64,000 bases of DNA from Devosia sp. (GTDB lineage: Bacteria; Pseudomonadota; Alphaproteobacteria; Rhizobiales; Devosiaceae): positions 124,001-188,000 of the forward strand of contig JADJPS010000005.1 in NCBI GenBank assembly GCA_016713105.1. Reading direction: 5' to 3'. This document shows positions 28,478 through 37,552 of this stretch, piece by piece. The stretch's first letter is position 1. Each line of letters opens with the position of its first letter. The translations under genes were made by a program, and so were the position numbers. The notes beneath the pieces are model-generated. The model ran no database searches and was not told the origin of the DNA. It saw only the letters and a list, made by a program, of their open reading frames with translations.

Positions 28478-28720
28478 ATGCCCGCAGTCACGATCCGGAA
28501 TCTGTCCGACGCGACGCACCGCGCCCTCAAGGTGCGGGCGGCACAACATGGCCGCAGCGCCGAGGCCGAGATGCGCGACATTCTCGAAACGGCTGTTCGT
28601 CCCGATACGCGCCTTCGGCTTGGCAGTGCTCTCGCAGAGCGCAGCCGCCGCCTCGGCCTGACCAATGAAGACGTCGACGCCCTCGACCGGGCGCGCGATA
28701 AGACGCCCGCAAGCCGATGA
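28478..28720 (+). CDS. FitA-like ribbon-helix-helix antitoxin
   Basis: 80 residues from ATG 28478, 7 bp after GGAGG. The N-terminus VTIRNLSDATHRALKVRAAQHGRSAEAEMRDIL is the Arc/FitA ribbon-helix-helix for DNA binding. The C-terminus would wrap around the PIN toxin. A palindrome lies just upstream, and the toxin gene follows 7 bp after the stop. Frame and length are normal. Confidence 0.85.
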   Translation: MPAVTIRNLSDATHRALKVRAAQHGRSAEAEMRDILETAVRPDTRLRLGSALAERSRRLGLTNEDVDALDRARDKTPASR

Positions 28721-28727
28721 GCTTCGA

Positions 28728-29149
28728 ATGATCCTCCTCGACACCAATGTCGTGTCGGAGGCGATGAAGCCCGCGCCCGACGATACCGTGCGCGTTTGGC
28801 TCGACGAGCAGGCGGCGGAAACGCTCTTTCTCTCCAGCGTCACGATCGCCGAGTTGATGTTCGGCATCGGCGCTCTCCCGACGGCAAGCGCAAGAGACGG
28901 CTCACCGAAGCCCTGGATGGCGTGATGGAATTGGTCGCAGCGCGTGTCCTGCCGTTCGACATCCATGCTGCGCGGCATTACGCGGATCTCGCCGTCAAAG
29001 CCCGAGCGGCTGGAAAAGGCTTTCCGACTCCCGACGGCTACATCGCCGCGATAGCAGTGGCCAAGGGCTTCGTCGTCGCCACACGCGATACCAGTGCATT
29101 CGACGCCGCCAACGTCGAGGTCATCGATCCCTGGAAAGCCGAGCGCTGA
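28728..29149 (+). pseudogene. FitB/VapC-like PIN-domain toxin, one-base frameshift
   Basis: ATG 28728 opens MILLDTNVVSEAMKP with the first PIN aspartate. The frame breaks near 28890, where the family expects ALPTGKRKRRL; one G is missing. The second frame continues KRRLTEALDGVMEL, then FPTPDGYIAAIAVAKGF and VATRDTSAFDA with the later acidic residues, to the natural end at 29149. PIN toxins cut RNA with a metal cluster formed by these acids. As written, the toxin is truncated to about 65 residues while its antitoxin is intact. Confidence 0.8.
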
Positions 29150-29424
29150 CGCCTGCCAGGAAGCGGGTGGCCGGGCAAACCGGCAGAAACGGCCCTCGCG
29201 GCAAGCAGACAACCCGATCTCCTGATCGGACGACCACCCCCTCATCAAGACGCTGATCCTTGGTCCAGCCGATGGCCTGACGCCATCAACCCGTAAAGGG
29301 TCGGACTACGCATGCGCGTGCCGCCGCTGCGGCTTCGCCTCACACGGTGATTGCGGCCCTCGGCCGAACACATCGGGCGCCTGTCAGCGGGGGATGGACC
29401 TCCGCTCAAGCAGGAGCCAGGTCG

Positions 29425-29673
29425 ATGTCCTTCCAAACCGCTCACGCCTTCGCCTTCAGCCTCGCCACCACCCTGATGGCCGCCATCGTCATCTTCCGCG
29501 CCGGCGACGGCACGCTCTCAGTCACACCAGCGGCCGAATACGATGGCGACGAAACCGCCAGGCGAACAGGATCGCACGAACGGCGGATGCAGCGCGTTTC
29601 CGCTCCCACAACGACACGAATTCTGCTAATCTCGCAGTCGCGCCATGGTGGTGGTGGAGGCGCATCCTCCTGA
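29425..29673 (+). CDS. small hypothetical protein with one membrane segment
   Basis: 82 residues from ATG 29425. An N-terminal hydrophobic stretch (FAFSLATTLMAAIVIF) is followed by a polar tail, so it is a likely inner-membrane or secreted small protein. The C-terminal third ends in a glycine-rich run and may be out of frame. The 275 bp between the toxin gene and this start has no supported gene. Confidence 0.45.
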   Translation: MSFQTAHAFAFSLATTLMAAIVIFRAGDGTLSVTPAAEYDGDETARRTGSHERRMQRVSAPTTTRILLISQSRHGGGGGASS

Positions 29674-29694
29674 TCTTTTGCGAAAGACACCACC

Positions 29695-30136
29695 ATGATC
29701 TTCATTGGCATTCTTCTCAGTATCGCCGCCATCGGGTTCCTCTGCTGGCTGCTTTTCACACTTGCAGTGTTCGCGCTGCCGTTCTTCGCGGGTGTGACCG
29801 CGGGCACCTGGGCCTATCACACCGGCGCCGGATGGCTCGGCGCGATCCTCGTCGGCTTGGTCGCGGCCGGGCTGACCTTTCGGCCTGGGCCAACTCCTGC
29901 TCGCGACCGTCCGCCCGACTGGGGCGCGCCTGCTCATCGCCGCAGCCTTCGTCGCCCCGGCCGTCGTCGCGGGATTCCATGCCACCCATGGCATCGTGAA
30001 ACACACCATGCCGTCGGATACATGGCAGACCGTGTTCTCGGTCATCGGAGCGATCGCGGTCGGCATCGCCGCCTTCGTGCGCATCACCGGAATGGCGGCG
30101 GCCGGCCCATCGGCCGGGCATATCTCTCATGCCTGA
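29695..30136 (+). pseudogene. membrane protein of unknown function, one-base frameshift
   Basis: ATG 29695 begins a protein with two hydrophobic segments (FIGILLSIAAIGFLCWLLFT and a second through TAGTWAYHTGAGWLGAILVG). Near 29882 one extra C shifts the frame. The continuation LGQLLLATVRPTWARLLIAA, then FVAPAVVAGFHATHG and SVIGAIAVGIAAFVRIT, restores two further membrane helices and stops at 30136. Together it is a four-helix membrane protein of about 146 residues, common next to DUF736 genes in related elements. No function is known. Confidence 0.6.
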
Positions 30137-30704
30137 CCCCGCAACATCCATTGGGATGCGGCCAGATGGCGAATAGCACGCTCGCCCGCGTCATCCGGTT
30201 GACTCAGAGGGAGCGGATATACGGAGCATTTGCTTTGCCCGCCTGTCACGGCAGGGTGGAGCGCGTGGAGAAGACGTCAGCAGCGTCGCAGCCGTGGTCC
30301 TCCCGGTGTTGAAACATCTCATCAGGGCTGACGGACAGGGAAATGAGCGGCTCGGCCCGGTAGAGGGTATCGGTCGCCGGTGAACGCCGGTCAGGTCCCC
30401 GTGCCGAGCGCAAGGGTCGCCACCATCTCCGTCATCCTCCGCCAGCCCGCTCCAAAACGGCCTCTTCAATGGCCTGATCTGGCCGAAGGACGGCTGCGCC
30501 TCGAACGCCTATGCCACAACGGCTAGTCTCGACTTTCTTCCCCTGCCGGCTGCGCCGCCATTCCTCGCGAAACAACAAAGCCGCGCCTGCACCATCCTCC
30601 GCTTCGCTGCGGTCGCAAGCGATGTGTCGGCCTTCGCCTCCGGCCGGTCGATCGCCATCGAGGCCGCAATGGTGCGGGCTCGAAACGGAAAGCGGAGACT
30701 TAAC
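30137..30704. other. long intergenic region upstream of DUF736
   Basis: 568 bp in which I find no supportable gene; the open frames are GC-driven. It contains the second copy of the repeated leader (30552-30603), and the final 100 bp probably hold the promoter of the DUF736 gene. Confidence 0.5.
30552..30603. repeat. second repeated leader family, copy B (upstream of DUF736)
   Basis: Shares TCGCGAAACAA and CCATCCTCCGCT blocks, in order and spacing, with 27310-27359. Both copies lie 100-155 bp ahead of an ICE gene start. Confidence 0.45.
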
Positions 30705-31031
30705 ATGGCGACCATCGGCACCTTCAAGAAGACCGGCTCGAACGAGTTCACCGGCGAAATCGTCACCCTCAACCTCCAGTCCAAGGGCGTGCGCATCGTC
30801 CCCGACCTGCGCGCCAGCGGCGAGAACGCCCCCAGCCACCGGGTCCTGGTTGGCCGCGCCGAGATCGGCGCCGCCTGGTCCAAGCGCTCCAACGAGGGCC
30901 GCGACTATCTGGGCCTCAAGCTCGACGATCCGAGCTTCGCCGCCCCGATCTACGCCAACCTCTTCGATGACGAAGACGGCGAGGGTTACTCGCTGATCTG
31001 GTCCCGCCCCAACGGCCGCCGCGGCGACTAA
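30705..31031 (+). CDS. DUF736 protein
   Basis: 108 residues from ATG 30705. MATIGTFKKTGSNEFTGEIVTLNLQ, then GRAEIGAAWSKRSNEGRDYLGLKLDDPSFAAPIYANLF, is textbook DUF736, a small soluble beta-rich protein carried by alphaproteobacterial ICEs and plasmids, often in two copies (see 36239). Its role is unknown; high expression is likely, given the strong terminator right after it. The frame is intact. Confidence 0.9.
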   Translation: MATIGTFKKTGSNEFTGEIVTLNLQSKGVRIVPDLRASGENAPSHRVLVGRAEIGAAWSKRSNEGRDYLGLKLDDPSFAAPIYANLFDDEDGEGYSLIWSRPNGRRGD

Positions 31032-31043
31032 GGCGGGCTCATC

Positions 31044-31080
31044 AAGGCCCCGGCCGAACGGCCGGGGCCTTAGCCTTTTC
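31044..31080 (+). terminator. rho-independent terminator after DUF736
   Basis: A perfect 12-bp stem AAGGCCCCGGCC / GGCCGGGGCCTT with loop GAAC (31044-31071), followed by AGCCTTTTC. Confidence 0.85.
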
Positions 31081-31137
31081 CGGCGACCCAAATGGAAGGT
31101 GAAATGCCGGCCTGTCGGCGATCAATCGCCCCCACGA

Positions 31138-31223
31138 CGACCGAATCAGTCGTTCGGGCCTTGAGCCAGCGCGAACACCCAAGGTCGGCAATTGCTCGCG
31201 GCCAAGAGCGACTAAATTAGTCG
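31138..31223 (+). promoter_or_regulatory. paired palindromes upstream of XRE regulator
   Basis: CGACTAAATTAGTCG (31209-31223) is a perfect 15-bp palindrome. CGACCGAATCAGTCG (31138-31152) is a degenerate copy with the same CGAC...GTCG ends, 71 bp away. Two operator-like sites in a 195-bp intergenic region, 44 bp before the regulator start, suggest autoregulation with DNA looping or cooperative binding. Confidence 0.55.
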
Positions 31224-31266
31224 TAGTTCTGGCGTGCGCATTCGTGGCTGTGGGAGGTGATCATGT

Positions 31267-31533
31267 ATGATCACCGCCCGACAATCACGGGCCGCACGCG
31301 CGTTGCTGGGTTGGACACAGGAGACGCTCGCTGACAGGGCCCGCATAGCGCTGACCGCGCTCAAGCGCCTCGAATCCGCAAACGGTCTCGAGGTGTATGA
31401 GACGACACGCGATCAGGTGCGAAGGGCTCTTGAAGCCGCTGGCATCGTCTTCCTGTCGACCGACCGAGGGCAAGGAGTGCTGTTGGTCGATGATAGCGGA
31501 AACAACCCCAATCGATCCAATCCCTCGCGCTGA
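31267..31533 (+). CDS. XRE-family helix-turn-helix regulator
   Basis: 88 residues. The whole N-terminal half is one XRE helix-turn-helix: TARQSRAARALLGWTQETLADRARIALTALKRLE. The short C-terminal part (VRRALEAAGIVFLSTDRGQGVLL) resembles many single-domain ICE regulators. A GGGAGGTGA ribosome-binding site precedes ATG 31267 (ATG 31263 is out of frame). It probably represses a promoter within the element through the palindromes at 31138-31223. Confidence 0.85.
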   Translation: MITARQSRAARALLGWTQETLADRARIALTALKRLESANGLEVYETTRDQVRRALEAAGIVFLSTDRGQGVLLVDDSGNNPNRSNPSR

Positions 31534-31629
31534 CCTGCGGGCGGAAAAGCTTGCTGTCGCACGCGATCGATCCATTTCGGATCAAACTTGGTTAATAGAC
31601 AGACGTCGCCTATCCACCGAGTCTGCATC

Positions 31630-31890
31630 ATGATCGAGCCATTCGCTGACCTCGCCCCGTCCGGACAAGATCTCACCGACTATGACAGGTCGCACGTCAA
31701 GCTCTACATGCGCCTGCTGGATGCGGCCGCCGACGGCGCCCGTTGGGAGGAAGCTGTACAGGTCCTGTTCGGCCTCGATCCTGCCCGCGAACCCGAACGC
31801 TGCCGACGCATCCACGACAGCCACCTAACACGTGCGCGCTGGATGACCCACACCGGCTATCGACACCTTCTTCGGCAGGCGCACGGCTGA
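31630..31890 (+). CDS. small conserved ICE protein, partner of the DUF2285 regulator
   Basis: 86 residues from ATG 31630 (MIEPFADLAPSGQDLTDYDRSH, then HLTRARWMTHTGYRHLLRQ). It is a soluble, helical protein found directly ahead of DUF2285 proteins in related elements, likely in DNA-binding control. I know no experimentally assigned function. The frame is intact. Confidence 0.65.
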   Translation: MIEPFADLAPSGQDLTDYDRSHVKLYMRLLDAAADGARWEEAVQVLFGLDPAREPERCRRIHDSHLTRARWMTHTGYRHLLRQAHG

Positions 31891-32016
31891 TCGGCCGGCA
31901 GGCGGCGTGATGCCCTTTCGACATCACCCGATGCTCTCCCCCAAGCTTCCAAATTACGCCCGGCCCGGCAAAAGTAATGCGCTCGACTTGCACGCACCAT
32001 GCGGGGAGTTGATGCG

Positions 32017-32779
32017 ATGAGGCCCGATACATCAGACTGGCGAAACGATCACAGCTACGATTTCCTTGACGCGCTGCCGATCGAGGGCCTCGCCTGGGAA
32101 TGCCTTCGCAGACACCATCTCTATCAAGACCAATACGCCAGCCTGGTCCGTACCAGCGCTGAAACCCTGCCGCTGCCTCACAAACAGCAGCAGCGTTGGG
32201 GGTTGCGATTTCCCTGCAAGGCCAGGTCTTTCCGCAACACAGCAACAGGTGACATGGTCGCCATCGAGCGATCCAGCCATCGTCCTCTTGTCAAAGCGGC
32301 CAGACTTCCTGCCGGCTGCCCCAAATACGCTCGCCGACAGATTCGCTGCGGAGCGTAACGGCCCTGAAGGGGCATATTCCGCTCTTCCCGAGCACGAGCT
32401 GCAGACACTGTTCCTTCCCGGCACGTCCCCGAGCGATCGGCTTGCGGCGGTCATCCCGATCGATGACGACATCCTCGACCGCATCGACGCGCTCTCACGG
32501 CTCGCGCGCGCCTGGCTCGGACGTCCGCCGTTGCGCGATACGCGCATGACCGCCGATCAACGCCGTCGCTTTCGTCTGAGACTTCGTGCCGCTGACGGTC
32601 GCATGAATGGCGCCACCTATCGCGAGATCGCCATTGCGATCTATGGCGCGGCGCGCGTCGATACAGAGCCCTGGAAGACATCGCCACTCCGCGACGCCGC
32701 GATCGCCTTCGTCGAAGCCGGAATGGCGCTCATCGATGGAGGCTATCTGCGCCTGCTCCGGCATCGCCGCCGCCCTTAG
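32017..32779 (+). pseudogene. DUF2285 transcriptional-regulator-like protein, frameshifted
   Basis: ATG 32017, preceded by GGGGAG, is preferred over ATG 31999. The N-terminal module (DWRNDHSYDFLDALPIEGLAWECLRR) is the regulator-like domain that pairs with DUF2285. Near 32220 the frame shifts and continues VTWSPSSDPAIVLL to the C-terminal DUF2285 part (DALSRLARAWLGRPPLRDTRMTADQRRR, YREIAIAIYG). Members precede the HTH/repA block in this ICE family and are thought to bind DNA. If the indel is an error, the full protein has about 253 residues. Confidence 0.7.
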
Positions 32780-32914
32780 CCGGCGCAACGGCAGGGGTGG
32801 GGATTTCAGCCACCTCAACTTCCCCATCCCTGCAGCCGACAATCCTCCGCCACCGTGGTCGTTGTCAGCCGCTGATCGCCAGCGGCCCCCAGCACCCCCA
32901 CGGGGGCCCGCCCC

Positions 32915-34217
32915 ATGCGACCCGATATCGCCGCGATCCCGCCACGCTACCTGCGGACCAAGGAAGCCGCCGAGTTTCTCAGCCTGTCCGCCCGCACCCT
33001 CGAAAAGCACCGCACCTACGGCACCGGCCCCGCCTACCGCAAGCTCGGCGGGCGCGTCGTCTTTTCGGAGCGCGGACAACTCGACCTGTTTCGGGCGCTC
33101 CCCGGCGACTTCGCGCCACGAGACGCGCAGGATCTCATGGCCTATCCGTTCTTCTCCCTCTCCAAATCCCATCGCGTCGCGCCGATCGACTTTTGCGCCG
33201 GCAACGTCACGATCCGGGTCGAGGCCGTGCCCGATCACGGCATGGCCACGATCTGGGACGCCGACATCCTGATCTGGGCCGCCAGCCAGATCGTCGAGGC
33301 GCGCGATGCGGGGATTCGCTCGTCGCGGCTGATGGCGGCCACGCCCTACGAAATCCTGCGCTATGTCGGCCGCGGCACGTCGTTGCGCGACTATCAGCGC
33401 CTCAAGGCCGGCGCTGGACCGGCTGCAATCGACCACCATCTCGACCTCGATCCGCCAGCCGGTCGAGGGCCGTCGCCACCGCTTCTCGTGGATCAACGAA
33501 TGGCAGGAGCGCACCGACCGCCACGGGCGGCCGGACGGCATCGAGCTGATCGTCCCCGACTGGTTCTACAAGGCCGTCCTCGACGACGCGCTCATCCTCA
33601 CCATCGACCCGGCCTATTTCCATCTCACCGGCGGCCTCGACCGCTGGCTCTACCGCATCGTGCGCAAGCATGGTGGCCGCCAGCGCGACGGCTGGCGGTT
33701 CGACCTGCGCCATCTCCACGTCAAATCCGGCAGCCTGTCGCCGTTCAAACGCTTCGCGTTCGAGCTGCGCGACATCGTGCGGCGTCAGCCGCTGCCCGGC
33801 TACGTCCTGTCGCTGGAGGTGGAAATCAGCGGTCGGACGCTGCTCGCTTTCGAGCCGCTCCCGACCTGTGGAAAACCTGTGGACGGGCTCGTGCTATCGG
33901 GAACCCGGACTATCGTGCCATCGGGAACCCGAGGCTCGTGCTATCAGGAACCGAAACCGGCCTTAACGTCTGGAAATCGCAGGCGGATTCGCGCCCTTAA
34001 CTTAGAGTCTAACCAAGAATCTAACTTTGAAGAGCGCGCGCGCGATGTGGAAAGCCTCATCCGCGGCACCGCTAGAAGCCTCAGCGTAGCCGCGAAAAAG
34101 AGCTTTCCGACCGCACCGTCCGCCCCCCGAAGGGCCTCCGGCGACATCCGCTCGTCCGAGGTCGGCGATCCCGAAGCGCCCCGGCTTCCCCTCGATCCAC
34201 CGGGGGGACGCCGATGA
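32915..34217 (+). pseudogene. repA: replication initiator RepA with an AlpA-like HTH fused to its N-terminus, one frameshift
   Basis: The first 50 residues (YLRTKEAAEFLSLSARTLEKHRTYGTG) form a MerR/AlpA-like helix-turn-helix, in relatives a separate 90-residue gene. At residue 50 it joins SERGQLDLFRALPGDFAPRD, the usual RepA start, in frame, so a deletion seems to have fused the two genes. RepA proper follows (WDADILIWAASQIVEARDAG, TPYEILRYVGRGTSLRDYQR). One extra G near 33413 shifts the frame; the rest (FSWINEWQERTDRHGRP, LYRIVRKHGGRQRDGWRFD) runs to 34217. RepA binds iterons to start replication, and iteron-like repeats lie in its own 3' part. It overlaps parA by 4 bp. Confidence 0.75.
33864..33952 (+). 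repeat. iteron-like repeats and DnaA-box-like pair (candidate replication origin)
   Basis: Three copies of CGTGCTATCGGGAACC start at 33890, 33914 and 33937 (steps of 24 and 23 bp; copy 2 has CCAT, copy 3 has CAGG). Just before them are two direct ACCTGTGGA copies at 33864 and 33875, 11 bp apart, similar to half a DnaA box. They lie inside the variable 3' part of repA. Confidence 0.55.
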
Positions 34218-34871
34218 TCGTCGCGCTCCTCAACCAGAAAGGCGGCGTCGGGAAGACGACGCTCGCGCTCCATCTCGCCGGTGAACTGGGCCGGGCGCGG
34301 CCGGCGTGTCACGCTGATCGACGCCGACCCGCAAGGGTCCGCGCTCGACTGGTCGCAGCAGCGCAGCCGCGAGGGCCTGCCGCGCGCGTTCGGCGTCGTC
34401 GGCCTGGCGCGCGATACGCTGCACCGCGAAGCACCCGAGCTGGCGCGCGATGCCGATCACATCGTCATCGACGGCCCGCCGCGTGTCGCCGGCCTCATGC
34501 GCTCGGCGCTGCTCGCCGCCGACCTCGTGCTGATCCCGGTGCAGCCGTCGCCGCTCGATGGCTGGGCCTCGGCCGAGATGCTGTCGCTCCTCACGGAAGC
34601 ACGCATCTACCGGCCGCAGCTCGTCGCCCGTTTCGTTCTCAATCGCTGCGCCGCGCGCACCGTCATCGCCCGCGAGACGGCCGAGACGCTGGCCGATCAC
34701 GATCCGCCGGTGCTCGCCGCGACCATCGGCCAGCGCATCGTCTTCGCCGACGCCGCGCAGTCCGGCCGGCTCGCCTCGGAGATCGATAGTCGATCGCCCG
34801 CCGCCCGCGAGATCGCCGCGCTCGCATCCGAGATCGGACGGCTGCGCATCGGCGACGGAGGCGTGTCATGA
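34214..34871 (+). pseudogene. parA: ParA-family partition ATPase, one-base frameshift
   Basis: ATG 34214 overlaps the repA stop. The deviant Walker A (LLNQKGGVGKTTLALHLA, residues 5-22) is intact. One extra G near 34289 shifts the frame, and the continuation has VTLIDADPQGSALDWSQQR (Walker A' region) and HIVIDGPPRVAG (Walker B), ending at 34871. Total about 218 residues, normal for the small ICE/plasmid ParA type. It would segregate the circular form of the element. It is coupled to the next gene by ATGA. Confidence 0.85.
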
Positions 34872-35118
34872 CGGCCCGCACCAGAAGCGCGGCTTCGCCA
34901 GGCGCCCCGCCGATCCCGAGCAATGGATCAGGACGGCCGAGAGCCCGCCGCGCGCATCCGAAGCCACCGCCTACACGGCGCGGCTCACCATCGACGTGAC
35001 GCCCGAGCTGCGCGGCCGGATCAAGATCGCGGCCTTCGGGCGCGGCGTCACCGTCGCCGACATGCTGCGCGAGCTGCTCTCGCGCGAATTTCCCCCGACC
35101 CCAGGAGACCCCACATGA
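34868..35118 (+). pseudogene. small ribbon-helix-helix partition partner of ParA, 5' frameshift
   Basis: ATG 34868 overlaps the parA stop. The start frame breaks within about 15 codons. In the other frame the protein reads RRPADPEQWIRTAESPP, then ARLTIDVTPELRGRIKIAAFGRGVTVADMLRELLSREFP, a ribbon-helix-helix-like C-terminus, and ends at 35118. It overlaps the DUF2840 start by 4 bp. It probably binds the centromere and feeds ParA. About 83 residues if one base is restored. Confidence 0.65.
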
Positions 35119-35636
35119 CCGGCACCGCGGCCCCCCGCGTGCGCGGCGGCCCGATGCCGTCCGCGCTCTCCCATGATCGCATGACCCGCGTCGAACTGAC
35201 GTGGATCGAGAAGAAGATCGAATACTGGATCAGGTTTGGCCAGGCGGCGAACGAACAGATCGTCGACCGCCGCCAGCGCATTCTCTCTTTCCGGCCGAAC
35301 ACCGTCTTCGCCTTCGTCCGATGGGCGGCCAACGACTTCGGCACGATCATCTCGCGCATCGACATCGTGCGCGCGGTCGAACCGGGCGAGGCTTATCAGA
35401 CGCTGCCCTTCGTGCGGCCGGGCGGCGAAATCCTGCTGAAGATCGAGGGCTGGCCAAAGGTCGAGGACGTGCTGCGCCACGTCGATGCGATCGAGGCGAT
35501 CGGCATCGATGCGGACGCCGTTTCGCCGGACCACTGGCGGCACGTCCACAACCGGATGGCCGCCGCTCAACGCCCACGCGCCTATACGCTCGAACAGCAT
35601 CGCGCCTTCCTCCTACGCAGGAAGGTCCAGCCATGA
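35115..35636 (+). CDS. DUF2840 protein
   Basis: 173 residues from ATG 35115. The family pattern is clear: LTWIEKKIEYWIRFGQ, then RILSFRPNTVFAFVRWAANDFGT and PGGEILLKIEGWPKVEDVL. A soluble protein of unknown function found between parA and the TraF peptidase gene in this ICE type. It overlaps both neighbours by 4 bp, so it belongs to the parA-traF operon. The frame is intact. Confidence 0.85.
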   Translation: MTGTAAPRVRGGPMPSALSHDRMTRVELTWIEKKIEYWIRFGQAANEQIVDRRQRILSFRPNTVFAFVRWAANDFGTIISRIDIVRAVEPGEAYQTLPFVRPGGEILLKIEGWPKVEDVLRHVDAIEAIGIDADAVSPDHWRHVHNRMAAAQRPRAYTLEQHRAFLLRRKVQP

Positions 35637-36177
35637 CGCGCGCCGGCCTCATCCTCGTCATGGCGCTCGCCACGATGGGCATCGGCTATCCGGCGCTCAC
35701 GCCAATGCCGATCAAGATCATGTGGAACGCCTCGGCCAGCGCGCCCATCGGCCTCTACACGATCGACTTCGACGGGCCGTTCGACGTCACCGATCTTGTC
35801 GCGGTCGACGCGCCCGAACCGCTCGCCGCCTTCATGGCCGAGCGCGGCTATCTGCCCAAGGGCGTGCCGCTCATCAAGCGCGTGCTCGGCGTGTCCGGGC
35901 AGACCGTATGCCGAACCGGCCGCGCGATCACCGTGGACGGGATCGCCATGGGCGCGGCGCTGGAGCGCGACCGGATCGGCCGCCGCTGCCCGCCTGGCGG
36001 GGCTGCCGCCGCATCCATACCGGCGAAGTCTTCCTCATGAACTGGCAGGTCCGCGACAGCCTCGACGGTCGCTACTTCGCCCTGACCTCCACCGACCGGG
36101 TCATCGGCCACGCGGTCCCGCTGTGGACCGACGAAGACGGCACCGGCCGCTTCGAGTGGCGCGCGCCGACCCACTGA
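35633..36177 (+). pseudogene. traF: TraF-type S26 signal peptidase, one-base frameshift
   Basis: ATG 35633 begins with a membrane anchor (LILVMALATMGIGYPAL). NASASAPIGLY carries the catalytic Ser of S26/TraF peptidases, and PKGVPLIKRVLGVSGQTVC the catalytic Lys. Near 35990 one base is missing; the second frame gives WRGCRRIHTGEVFLMN, then AVPLWTDEDGTGRFEW, ending at 36177. TraF matures the TrbC pilin by cyclisation in plasmid RP4, so this is the processing partner of the trbC gene at 43324. Confidence 0.85.
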
Positions 36178-36238
36178 CGGGCGCGCGGCCATCGCCTTTC
36201 CCTGACCAACCAGCCCACCAACCAGAAGGAGACTGACA

Positions 36239-36574
36239 ATGCCCAGATCGGCTCATTCACCGACCGCCAAGCGGCTATTCCGGCCGCATCCGGCGGCTCG
36301 GCTCGACCAGGGCGATCGTGCTCGTCGGCATCGATCCGGCCGACGCCGAAAACGCGCCCGCCTATCGCATCCACCTCGGCGACGAGGACGGCCCCGAGAT
36401 CGGCGCGGGCTGGAAACGCACCGGCGAAAGGCCGGCGACTACATCGCCCTGCTGATCGACGATCCCGCTCTTTCCGCCAGTCCGATCCGCGCCAACCTGT
36501 TCCAGGCCGACGACGACGGCCGCACCTTCCGGCTCGCATGGAAGCGGCCCCGGCAGCGCGAAGACCGGAGCTGA
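36239..36574 (+). pseudogene. second DUF736 protein, broken near its 5' end
   Basis: A good ribosome-binding site (AAGGAG) precedes ATG 36239. Family members start MAQIGSFT; here one G is missing after the ATG and the phase changes again downstream. Pieces SGYSGRIRRLG, IVLVGIDPADAENAPAYRIHLGDEDGPEIGAGWKRTG and KAGDYIALLIDDPAL are spread over frames; the last one ends at 36574. About 110 residues when joined. Paralogue of 30705. Role unknown. Confidence 0.7.
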
Positions 36575-36577
36575 CCG

Positions 36578-37552
36578 ATGCCGGCTCGCATCCATCCGCG
36601 GCCCGGCGAGGCCGGGCCACGCCTCGCCGCGCCGTTCTCCTTCTCCTTTCCGGCCTGCCTTCGCGGCGGGGCCGACCGGCGCGACGGCGCAAACCGCGCC
36701 GGTCGCCCGTCCGTCCGCCGCCGATCCCTACGCCGCCCACATCACCGAGGCGGCGCAGCGCTTCGGCATCCCGAGCGCTGGATCGGGCCGTGCTGCGCGC
36801 CGAAAGCGCGGGCGATGTGCGCGCGATCTCCTCGGCGGGCGCGATGGGGCCTGATGCAGGTCATGCCCGACACATGGGGCGGCTTGCGCGTCCGCCACCG
36901 TCTCGGCGCGACCCCTATCGACCCGCGCGACAACATCATGGCGGGCGCGGCCTATCTGCGTGAAATGTGGGACCGCTACGGCGATGTCGCCGCGATGCTC
37001 GCGGCCTACAACGCCGGTCCTGGCCGCTATGACGATCATCGTGCGACGGGCCGCGCCTTGCCGGCCGAAACGCGGGCCTATGTCGCCGCGCTCGTGCCGG
37101 TTCTCGGCGGCGCGGCCGCACCCGAGACGTCCGTCGGGCGAGCCGACCCGCCGCCCGACTGGCGCGAGGCGGCGATCTTCGTCGTGCGTTCCGCCGACGC
37201 TCGTTCGGCCGCTTCACCGCCGGGCAATCCGCGTTCGGACGACAGCCGCTCCTCCGTCGGCGCGGTCATCCGATCCGGCCGAGACATCGGATTCGCCCCT
37301 TGTCGTCGCACGCTCCAGCCCCGGAGAGCGCCCATGAGAGCGCCCATGAGCGTGCGGCGTTCCTTCGCATCCCTCGCATTCCGGCGTGTCATGGAGGGGC
37401 AAGGGGCAGAGGCAGGCAGCACAACCGGACGATGGCGAGATAAAAGGCGCACGGTGCGCTTTGGTCAGTCGGTTGTTTTTGTTCAGATTTTCGGCGCGTT
37501 CCGCACCGTGCCGCGCTTTCGCGCACCGTGCGCTGCGCACCCATCTACTTGA
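36578..37552 (+). pseudogene. lytic transglycosylase (SLT domain), frameshifted
   Basis: The domain is recognisable in pieces: ITEAAQRFGIPERWI, RAESAGDVRAISSAGAMG (catalytic Glu in RAES) and GLMQVMPDTWGGLRVRHRLG, then NIMAGAAYLREMWDRYGDVAAMLAAYNAGPGRYDD. The frame changes around 36640, 36780, 36795 and 36850. An N-terminal secretion signal is likely but scrambled. The enzyme opens peptidoglycan for the transfer channel. The biological end is probably near 37340; the open frame runs on to 37552 through the palindromic repeats before the relaxase gene. Confidence 0.75.
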
